Shown piece by piece: positions 1 through 4,935 of a DNA stretch of 6,130 nucleotides. The position numbers and the translations under genes are program-made. This DNA comes from JBCDLI01 sp038745535 (GTDB taxonomy: Bacteria; Pseudomonadota; Alphaproteobacteria; Rhizobiales; Rhizobiaceae), in NCBI GenBank assembly GCA_038745535.1, contig JBCDLI010000080.1, forward strand, positions 1 through 6,130, read 5' to 3'. Numbering within the stretch: the stretch's first letter is position 1; each line of letters starts with the position of its first letter. The notes under the pieces were generated by a model. That model ran no database searches. It had not been told where the DNA came from and saw only the letters and a list, made by a program, of their open reading frames with translations.

Positions 1-255
1 CGGATCTCTTACGACCTGACGCAGGTAGCGTTCGTCGATCTGCTGATAGGGGACCGCTGGAATATTGAAGCCACTGTCGGTTTTTGCCGCATACATCTCT
101 TCGAAGGATGGGAAGTCGGGTTCTGGGCCAAATGGCAGGCGAGGGGGCTTGGGCTTCGTTCCGTCGGCTTGCTCAGGCTCAGTTGTTACACATCCCGCGA
201 GTGCGGAGGCGGAAATCGCCAGTGCCGATTGGGTCAAAAATCTGCGGGTAATCAT
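1..255 (-). CDS. Lipoprotein, probable L,D-transpeptidase (ErfK/YbiS family), N-terminal part only
   Basis: The reading frame opens at an ATG at 255 and is still open at base 1, so only 85 residues are visible. It begins with a lipoprotein signal: Arg4-Arg5, a hydrophobic stretch at about residues 6-20, and a lipobox Leu-Ala-Gly-Cys at 19-22, so Cys22 should be lipidated after export. A Pro-rich linker follows (about 33-52). The segment around 'FNIPAVPYQQIDERYLRQVV' resembles the stretch that precedes the catalytic domain in rhizobial L,D-transpeptidases, which cross-link peptidoglycan in the periplasm. The catalytic His/Cys motif would lie outside the window, so the enzyme name is inference while the lipoprotein call is direct. 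The start is supported by GAGGAA, 7 bases upstream. It lies 121 bases downstream of the dehalogenase gene on the same strand, and I see no clear promoter or strong terminator between them. A non-enzymatic lipoprotein cannot be excluded. Confidence 0.7.
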   Translation of the reverse strand, partial: MITRRFLTQSALAISASALAGCVTTEPEQADGTKPKPPRLPFGPEPDFPSFEEMYAAKTDSGFNIPAVPYQQIDERYLRQVVRDP

Positions 256-260
256 TGTGC

Positions 261-276
261 GTTCCTCTATAGGAAC
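261..276 (-). promoter_or_regulatory. Inverted repeat covering the ribosome binding site of the lipoprotein gene
   Basis: On the minus strand GTTCCT-ATAG-AGGAAC is a perfect 6-base inverted repeat with a 4-base loop. Its 3' arm contains most of GAGGAA, the Shine-Dalgarno sequence of the lipoprotein ATG at 255. In the transcript it could fold into a small hairpin that hides the ribosome binding site, or in DNA it could be a protein site. The symmetry is directly visible. Any regulatory role is inference, and a 6-base arm can arise by chance. Confidence 0.35.
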
Positions 277-376
277 CAATTACAGGCTAAGCGTCCTGTC
301 CAAAAACCGTTTTATGCGGACTCTAGCCGTAAAAGTGCCGGTGTTGTTTTTCTGCACTAAGCTTTCGTGGCGAACG

Positions 377-1042
377 TCATAACGCGCTTAAATCTGACAC
401 GACGTTCTCAGGCGCATATTTTGCATATTCATCAGGCGCATTTGATCGATTAACCCAAGTCGTGTGGAAACCAAATTTCGTTGCACCGGCGATGTCCCAC
501 CGGTTTGAAGAAAAGAATTGCACCTGCTTTGGTACGATCTCCCAAGTGTCGGTCACCATCCGGTAAGTCGCTGCGCTCGTTTTGAACGTCTTGACCGCAT
601 CAACGCAGAAAATCTCATCCAGCAAATCTGCGATCCCAGCACTGTCCACAGCAGTCGTGATCATATCCGGCGACCCATTTGTTAAGATCGCTGTCTTCAC
701 TCCCTGCTTTTTGAGAGCTTTGAGCGCGTCAAAAGCGTCGGAATAGATTTTGAGCTCTAAGTAGGCGTCCAACAAAGGCTGTGTCACTGCTTTGTCAAAG
801 GCATCGAAACCGTGTTTGCGAAGCGCAAAATCGAGCGCATCTTTGGTCAATGTCCAAAAGTCGGCATATGACCCCATAAGCGAGCGCACCCATGAGTATT
901 CAAGCTGCTTTGCGCGCCAAGTTTCTGAAACGTCGGCAGCCTTGTCGCCAAGTGCTGAACCACGCTCCTGCACCGCCGAATGAACATCAAAGAGTGTTCC
1001 ATAGGCGTCAAAAACGAAGACGGACGGCTGTGTGTTTTCCAT
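377..1042 (-). CDS. Haloacid dehalogenase, type II (L-2-haloacid dehalogenase family)
   Basis: This 221-residue HAD-superfamily hydrolase should convert 2-haloacids to 2-hydroxyacids with inversion, acting in the cytoplasm. Against the recalled Pseudomonas L-DEX sequence, the catalytic positions are present: nucleophile Asp12 and Thr16 in FDAYGTLFD, Arg43 in WRAKQLEYSW, Lys154, Tyr160, and Ser178, Asn180 and Asp183 in SSNRWD. Two positions differ. Thr121 replaces the usual Ser in the ILSNGSP motif, and Lys154 is followed by Thr rather than Pro. The frame is open upstream to a TTG at 1099, but the ATG at 1042 puts the nucleophile motif at the normal distance from the N-terminus. The residues before it look like translated leader. 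No strong Shine-Dalgarno precedes the ATG, which leaves some doubt. It is divergent from the aminotransferase. Family membership is firm; the true substrate could be another small phosphate- or halogen-bearing acid. Confidence 0.88.
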   Translation of the reverse strand: MENTQPSVFVFDAYGTLFDVHSAVQERGSALGDKAADVSETWRAKQLEYSWVRSLMGSYADFWTLTKDALDFALRKHGFDAFDKAVTQPLLDAYLELKIYSDAFDALKALKKQGVKTAILTNGSPDMITTAVDSAGIADLLDEIFCVDAVKTFKTSAATYRMVTDTWEIVPKQVQFFSSNRWDIAGATKFGFHTTWVNRSNAPDEYAKYAPENVVSDLSAL

Positions 1043-1082
1043 TGCGATAGCGTGTGGCTGCTCACATGCGGCGTCAAGCTCG

Positions 1083-1105
1083 AAGAGGTCAAATTTCAAC
1101 CTCTT
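1083..1105. repeat. Interrupted palindrome in the divergent intergenic region
   Basis: AAGAGGT at 1083-1089 and ACCTCTT at 1099-1105 form a perfect 7-base inverted repeat separated by 9 bases, so the arm centres lie 16 bases apart. It sits between two divergently transcribed genes and its right arm overlaps the possible -35 element TTGACG. That is where an operator for either gene would be expected. Arms this short occur by chance several times in a window of this size, so location is the main argument. Confidence 0.3.
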
Positions 1106-1131
1106 GACGTATCAATCACGGATCGTTTGAT
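1104..1131 (+). promoter_or_regulatory. Possible sigma-70 type promoter for the aminotransferase gene
   Basis: TTGACG at 1104-1109 matches 5 of 6 bases of the -35 consensus. TTTGAT at 1126-1131, after a 16-base spacer, matches 4 of 6 at -10. Transcription would begin at about 1137-1140, just past the in-frame ATG at 1130 and before the Shine-Dalgarno at 1141-1145. This fits translation starting at the GTG at 1154. It was found by eye and has not been tested. Confidence 0.35.
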
Positions 1132-1140
1132 GACCAAAAC

Positions 1141-1145
1141 GGGAG
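1141..1145 (+). promoter_or_regulatory. Ribosome binding site that decides the aminotransferase start
   Basis: GGGAG ends 8 bases before the GTG at 1154, an ideal spacing. The in-frame ATG at 1130 has only a weak purine patch (ACGGAT) before it, and the longer frame reaching back to 980 overlaps the dehalogenase gene. This site therefore favours the GTG start. Confidence 0.55.
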
Positions 1146-1153
1146 CCGCGCGC

Positions 1154-2023
1154 GTGACAGTTAAAAAAGAAACCAGTTCTCAAACGTGGACATTTGTCGA
1201 TGGCGATTGGCACGAAGGAAATGTGCCGTTGTTTGGAGCGCGAACCCATGCCGTGTGGTTAGGTTCTACAGTCTTTGATGGCGCTCGATGGTTTGAAGGC
1301 GTAGCACCAGACCTAGACCTCCACTGCAAGCGTGTGAACCGCTCAGCAGTGGCGCTTGGACTTAAGCCAACGGTCGATGCCGATGAAATGGTGGACCTAA
1401 CTCATCAGGGGCTGAAACGCTTCGACGGTAACACCGCCGTCTATATCCGTCCGTCCTATTGGGCCGAGGACGGCGGATACATGGCCGTTCCTGCTGACCC
1501 AGATTCTACCCGTTTTGCACTCACCCTTTTCGAAAGCCCGATGATTGCGCCACAAGGGTTTTCCGTTGGCTTCTCACCCTTCCGTCGCCCAACGCCGGAA
1601 ACCATGCCGACCGAGGCGAAAGCTGGGTGCCTTTATCCGCAAAATGGCCGCGCAATTCTCGAAGCGAAGTCACGCGGGTTCGATAATTGCATAACACGCG
1701 ACATGCTCGGCAACGTCTGCGAAACGGGCACATCAAACATCTTTTTCGTCAAAGACGGGCAGTTGATCACGCCGGCGGCGAACGGCTGTTTCCTGACCGG
1801 TATCACGCGCAAGCGCATCATGGGACTTCTCGACCACGCGGGCATGCCGACGATTGAGAAGACGGTGACCATGGACGAACTGATGGACGCCGATGAGATT
1901 TTCTCCACCGGTAACCATTCAAAGGTCGTGCCAATCATCCGAATTGAAGACCGCGAACTTCAACCAGGCCCGGTCGCGAAGAAAGCGCGTGATCTCTATT
2001 GGGAGTGGGCGAAATCGGCTTGA
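1154..2023 (+). CDS. Class IV PLP-dependent aminotransferase, branched-chain aminotransferase-like
   Basis: The 289-residue product has the fold-type IV aminotransferase signature. Arg60 in 'HCKRVNRSA' fits the phosphate-binding Arg, Lys156 in 'TEAKAGCLYP' is the expected Schiff-base lysine, and Glu190 in 'NVCETGTSNIFFVKDG' is the conserved cofactor-contacting Glu. 'LTGITRKRIM' (215-223) is the usual phosphate-site turn. The likely reaction is cytoplasmic transamination of branched-chain or related amino acids with 2-oxoglutarate. The late motif reads 'GNHSKVVPI' where canonical IlvE proteins carry a GTAAEV-like stretch, so this may be a divergent paralogue rather than the main biosynthetic IlvE, and D-amino acid or aromatic substrates are possible. 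The start is GTG at 1154, chosen for its Shine-Dalgarno; ATG at 1130 would add 8 residues. It is divergent from the dehalogenase, and the SOD gene follows after 111 bases. Confidence 0.87.
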   Translation: MTVKKETSSQTWTFVDGDWHEGNVPLFGARTHAVWLGSTVFDGARWFEGVAPDLDLHCKRVNRSAVALGLKPTVDADEMVDLTHQGLKRFDGNTAVYIRPSYWAEDGGYMAVPADPDSTRFALTLFESPMIAPQGFSVGFSPFRRPTPETMPTEAKAGCLYPQNGRAILEAKSRGFDNCITRDMLGNVCETGTSNIFFVKDGQLITPAANGCFLTGITRKRIMGLLDHAGMPTIEKTVTMDELMDADEIFSTGNHSKVVPIIRIEDRELQPGPVAKKARDLYWEWAKSA

Positions 2024-2075
2024 TCGCGCCCCCTACATTATTGCGCTGAAAGCACTTTCTTTTTGGCAGAGCTTG

Positions 2076-2086
2076 CACCACAGGTG
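2076..2086. repeat. Small palindrome upstream of the SOD gene
   Basis: CACC-ACA-GGTG is a perfect 4-base inverted repeat with a 3-base centre, about 50 bases before the SOD start and just upstream of a -10-like TCTAAT at 2093-2098. It could be an operator half-site pair, but arms this short are common by chance. No convincing -35 element sits at the right distance from TCTAAT, so I do not call a promoter here. Confidence 0.15.
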
Positions 2087-2134
2087 TGAGCGTCTAATTC
2101 GATATTAAGAAATCCAACAGCGGGAGACGATCTC

Positions 2135-2737
2135 ATGGCCCTCGAACTGCCACCACTTCCTTATGACTACGACGATCTGGCGCCTTATATGTCGCGTGAG
2201 ACGTTGGAGTTTCACCACGACAAGCACCACAATGCCTATGTGGGCAAAGGCAACGATCTTCTCGAAGGTACTGCACACGCCGACAAGTCCATCGAGGAAA
2301 TCTGCGCAGCGGCCTACGCTGAAGGTAATGCCGGGCTCATCAACAATGTTGGCCAGCATTACAACCACATCCACTTCTGGCAGTGGATGAAGAAAGATGG
2401 CGGCGGAACAAAACTTCCGGGCGCTCTTCAGTCAGCTATCGATTCCGACCTTGGTGGTTACGACAAATTTCGCGCCGACTTCATCGCCGCTGGCGTTGGC
2501 CAGTTCGGTTCAGGCTGGGCGTGGCTGGCCGTCAAGGACGGTAAGGTCGAAATCATGAAGACGCCAAACGGCGAAAATCCGCTGATGCATGGCGCAAAGC
2601 CGATCCTCGGCTGCGATGTGTGGGAACACTCCTACTACATCGACTACCGCAATGCGCGTCCAAAGTATCTTGAGGCCTTTATCGATAACCTCATCAACTG
2701 GGATCACGTGTTGGAGCTTTACGAAGCCGCAACCTGA
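2135..2737 (+). CDS. sodB: Superoxide dismutase, Fe type (Fe/Mn family)
   Basis: This 200-residue protein is a full-length member of the Fe/Mn superoxide dismutase family, which converts superoxide to oxygen and hydrogen peroxide in the cytoplasm. The four metal ligands are visible: His27 in 'FHHDKHHNAYV', His78 in 'QHYNHIHFW', and Asp161 and His165 in 'DVWEHSYYIDY'. Gln74 occupies the position of E. coli FeSOD Gln69, and the 'QD' seen in Mn enzymes before the C-terminal motif is replaced by 'NGENPL'. Both points favour iron, although related rhizobial enzymes can be cambialistic. No signal peptide is present. The ATG is preceded by GGGAG at 2122-2126 with 8 bases between. A strong terminator follows, so the gene is probably transcribed alone or as the last gene after the aminotransferase. 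The family is certain; metal preference is inference. Confidence 0.97.
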   Translation: MALELPPLPYDYDDLAPYMSRETLEFHHDKHHNAYVGKGNDLLEGTAHADKSIEEICAAAYAEGNAGLINNVGQHYNHIHFWQWMKKDGGGTKLPGALQSAIDSDLGGYDKFRADFIAAGVGQFGSGWAWLAVKDGKVEIMKTPNGENPLMHGAKPILGCDVWEHSYYIDYRNARPKYLEAFIDNLINWDHVLELYEAAT

Positions 2738-2762
2738 TTGGTCCTCTGCGACAGTGATCTTT

Positions 2763-2791
2763 AAGAGCCCGGCCACGCGCCGGGCTTTTTT
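2763..2791 (+). terminator. Intrinsic terminator of the SOD gene
   Basis: AGCCCGGC at 2766-2773 pairs with GCCGGGCT at 2779-2786 around a 5-base loop, giving a GC-rich 8-base stem. Six Ts follow at 2786-2791. The A-rich bases at 2763-2764 could extend pairing into the T run. It begins 25 bases after the SOD stop codon. Confidence 0.92.
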
Positions 2792-2818
2792 GTGAACACT
2801 GCGTATCAACACCACTGG

Positions 2819-2846
2819 TTGTCTCTAGGTCTGGACCAGCTATCTT
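2819..2846 (+). promoter_or_regulatory. Possible promoter of the cytochrome b561-YceI gene
   Basis: TTGTCT at 2819-2824 and TATCTT at 2841-2846 match 4 of 6 consensus bases each, with a 16-base spacer. They lie between the SOD terminator and the gene, and would give a leader of about 28 bases. A short palindrome CTGG-A-CCAG at 2831-2839 lies in the spacer and could be an operator. Found by eye only. Confidence 0.3.
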
Positions 2847-2880
2847 CGGCATTGGATGGAGCTAATTCGGTGATAAAGAG

Positions 2881-4164
2881 ATGAGCCTGACGAACACACG
2901 CGAGAGATATGGCCGCGTTGCCCAAGCGTTTCACTGGTCAACGGCAAGCCTTATTTTATTGCTTATACCGCTTGGCGTTTACATGGTTTGGTTGCCCGTG
3001 GGCACGAACGAAGAGGTCGCGCAAAAGGTGTGGCTTTACTCGCTGCACAAAACACTTGGCGTTGCGCTTCTTACAATCGCGATCGCGCGGATTGCGTGGG
3101 CTGTCGCAAACCCGAAACCAGCACCACTACACCCCGAGCGCGAATGGGAAACCTTCGCTGCTGAAACAGTCCACTGGCTCTTATATGCCGGTATAATCCT
3201 CGCGCCGGTGACCGGTTTGGTGCATCATTTCGCAACGACTGGTTTCGCGCCAATCTGGTGGCCGTTTGCTCAGACTGTCTCGTTCATTCCCCAGGATGAA
3301 GGTCTGGCTACCCTTTTCAAATATCTCCACTTCGCGGCGGCTGTGATGATTACGGCGTCTGTGATTGCTCACATCGCAGGTGCGCTGAAGCACTCCTTTG
3401 TGGATAAAGACAAAACCGTTACACGAATGGTATGCGGACCCGACGAAGTGATCTCGATGCCAATTGCATCAAACCATGGGCGCGGCCAGGGTTTCGCAAC
3501 AGCATCAATCGCCGGGCTGCTGATCACCGTCGCAGCAGGTGGCGGATACGGCTACGCGACACAACTTGCACAGCGCCCGGAAGCGGTATCTCTGACGGTG
3601 TCAATTCCAAGCGCGGAGGAGAATGAGGCGTCGGCCCTGGCAAACTGGCTCGTTGACATGGAACAAAGCACATTGGGCGTAACCGCGACGCAGCTCGGAT
3701 CACCGGTAACCGGCGCATTCGCCAATTGGCAGGCCGATATTCGCTTTGATCCCGACCAACTCGACCAATCGCGCGTCAGCGTGCAAATCGACACCGGAAG
3801 TCTAACGCTCGGAACCGTATCCGGTCAGGCGACGGGAAGCGACTTCCTCGCCGCATCGGAGTTTCCGATCGCAACTTTCGAGGCGGACACTTTCGAAAAG
3901 ACGTCTGAAACGGAGTTCGTTGCGAGAGGTGAACTAACCATCCGCGATCAGACCGCAGAGTTTGAATTGCCATTTTCGCTCATCATCTCTGATGACAACG
4001 CGCAGATGACTTCGACCGTGGAACTCAACCGGATGGATTTCGGTGTTGGAGCGGCAAATTACGGGAGCGAAGACTCGGTTGGCTTCGCCGTTGGTATTGA
4101 TATCGAACTCAACGCCAATAGGGCAGGTGCCGACACTGCACCGGGGTCTGTGTTGGCCAACTAA
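2881..4164 (+). CDS. Cytochrome b561 fused to a C-terminal periplasmic YceI domain
   Basis: The 427-residue product joins two families in one uninterrupted frame. Residues about 8-172 are a prokaryotic cytochrome b561 (CybB/YceJ type) with four membrane helices (about 14-36, 53-75, 94-117, 145-168). His18 (FHW), His56 (LHK), His150 and His164 sit where the ligands of two b haems are expected, so it should pass electrons, probably from quinol, across or within the inner membrane. A cytoplasmic linker (about 172-203) leads to a fifth helix (about 205-228). The remainder (about 234-412) is a YceI domain, opening with 'WLVDMEQSTLGVTA' and carrying the typical 'DFLAASEFPIATFEA' segment. YceI proteins are lipocalin-like and bind polyisoprenoids. 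The predicted topology places YceI in the periplasm, where free YceI proteins act. GGTGA at 2869-2873 is the ribosome binding site, 7 bases before the ATG. The electron acceptor and ligand are unknown. Confidence 0.93.
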   Translation: MSLTNTRERYGRVAQAFHWSTASLILLLIPLGVYMVWLPVGTNEEVAQKVWLYSLHKTLGVALLTIAIARIAWAVANPKPAPLHPEREWETFAAETVHWLLYAGIILAPVTGLVHHFATTGFAPIWWPFAQTVSFIPQDEGLATLFKYLHFAAAVMITASVIAHIAGALKHSFVDKDKTVTRMVCGPDEVISMPIASNHGRGQGFATASIAGLLITVAAGGGYGYATQLAQRPEAVSLTVSIPSAEENEASALANWLVDMEQSTLGVTATQLGSPVTGAFANWQADIRFDPDQLDQSRVSVQIDTGSLTLGTVSGQATGSDFLAASEFPIATFEADTFEKTSETEFVARGELTIRDQTAEFELPFSLIISDDNAQMTSTVELNRMDFGVGAANYGSEDSVGFAVGIDIELNANRAGADTAPGSVLAN

Positions 4165-4181
4165 CCCTGAATCACAAAACG

Positions 4182-4221
4182 AAAAGGCCGCCGCAAGACT
4201 CTGATCTTACGGCGGCTTTTT
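4182..4221. terminator. Two-way intrinsic terminator between convergent genes
   Basis: GCCGCCG at 4187-4193 pairs with CGGCGGC at 4210-4216. After one C-A mismatch the stem continues with AAGA (4195-4198) against TCTT (4205-4208). An A run at 4182-4185 and a T run at 4217-4221 flank it, so it can act in both directions. It would end the fusion gene on the plus strand and the separate yceI gene on the minus strand. Confidence 0.9.
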
Positions 4222-4241
4222 CTTGTGTCAGGCTGGCGCTT

Positions 4242-4841
4242 TTAGCTTGAAGCAGCCGCCTCAGCTTCAATCGAAATTCGGATTTCTACCTCGTCGGATA
4301 CGAACGGTGCGAACTGGCCCATGTCCCAGTCAGAGCGCAAGATCGTAGTCTTTGCGTCAAATCCCGCCCACGGCTTGTTCTGCATTGGATGCTCGCTTGC
4401 GCCGTTGAAAGTTGTCTCAAGCACGACCGGCTTGGTCACATTGTTCATCGTCAGGTCACCGGTGATGTTAGCTGTGTTGTCGCCGGTGACTTCGATTTCT
4501 GTGGACGTGAAGGTAATTGCTGGCGCAGCGTCCTTGTCGAAGAAATCCGCGGTAAGAAAGTGCGTGTCACGCTGTGGCCAGCCGGTGATGAGTGACTCGG
4601 TAGGGATCTCAACATTTACAGAGGCAGCCGTTGGGTTTTCAGGATCGAAATTGATGGTTCCATCGAAGCCTGAGAACCTGCCGTATGTCGTGGAGTAGCC
4701 GAGATGATTATAGGAAAAGATGATTTGGCTGTGGCTGGCGTCGAGCTTCCACTTGGTAGCGTTTGATGCCGTGGTGAAACCGCCAGCGAAGAGAAGGCTG
4801 GAGGCGGCGAGGGCAGATGTGATGCGCTTGGAAAGTGTCAT
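4242..4841 (-). CDS. YceI family periplasmic protein
   Basis: The 199-residue product is a secreted YceI protein. A signal peptide covers about residues 1-28 (Lys5-Arg6, hydrophobic 9-21, probable cleavage after Ser-Asn-Ala28). The mature protein begins 'WKLDASHSQIIFSYNHLGYS' (31-50), the family opening, and continues with 'RFSGFDGTINFDPENP' and 'HFLTADFFD', as in YceI lipocalin-like proteins that bind polyisoprenoids. The mature length fits a complete domain. The frame is open back to a GTG at 4874, but the ATG at 4841 has GGAG at 4849-4852 seven bases upstream and gives a clean signal peptide, so it is preferred. It converges on the b561-YceI fusion, giving two YceI domains side by side, and lies 94 bases downstream of the peptidase gene on the same strand. 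The exact ligand is unknown. Confidence 0.93.
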   Translation of the reverse strand: MTLSKRITSALAASSLLFAGGFTTASNATKWKLDASHSQIIFSYNHLGYSTTYGRFSGFDGTINFDPENPTAASVNVEIPTESLITGWPQRDTHFLTADFFDKDAAPAITFTSTEIEVTGDNTANITGDLTMNNVTKPVVLETTFNGASEHPMQNKPWAGFDAKTTILRSDWDMGQFAPFVSDEVEIRISIEAEAAASS

Positions 4842-4857
4842 TGATGGTCTCCGGTTG

Positions 4858-4876
4858 GGGTGAGTAAAAAACACCC
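4858..4876. repeat. Short interrupted palindrome in the yceI leader
   Basis: GGGTG at 4858-4862 and CACCC at 4872-4876 are 5-base inverted repeats separated by 9 bases. They lie in the gap between the peptidase stop and the yceI ribosome binding site. A -35-like TTGACG occurs next to it on the minus strand (4881-4876), but no acceptable -10 follows at 16-18 bases, so the yceI promoter remains undefined. This could be a regulatory site or chance. Confidence 0.15.
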
Positions 4877-4935
4877 GTCAACTTAGCGAGACCGGTCCGC
4901 TTGCCTATTCCAGTTCTTCCGAACGCACCGTTCAC

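Noticed and set aside
279..284. TGTAAT on the minus strand as a -10 element for the lipoprotein gene
   Set aside because: It matches 5 of 6 bases, but the only -35-like sequence (TTGGAC) is 13 bases away, too close for a sigma-70 promoter.
296..325. Possible terminator for the dehalogenase: CCG-CATAAAA-CGG-TTTTT on the minus strand
   Set aside because: A 3-base stem is not enough. Only the following T run looks right.
2041..2064. GAAAG-CA-CTTTC followed by five Ts after the aminotransferase, resembling a terminator
   Set aside because: The stem is only 4-5 bases, mostly AT, with a loop of 2-4 bases. It is too weak to call an intrinsic terminator.
2105..2374. 89-codon open frame opposite the start of sodB
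   Set aside because: It overlaps a highly conserved SOD coding region and shows no recognisable domain or ribosome binding site.
2856..2873. Five-codon upstream open frame ending in the ribosome binding site of the b561-YceI gene
   Set aside because: It has no convincing ribosome binding site of its own and is short enough to be chance.
4876..4935. EcfG-type stress promoter (GGAAT on the minus strand) before yceI
   Set aside because: No matching GTT-containing -10 element lies 16-17 bases downstream of the GGAAT.
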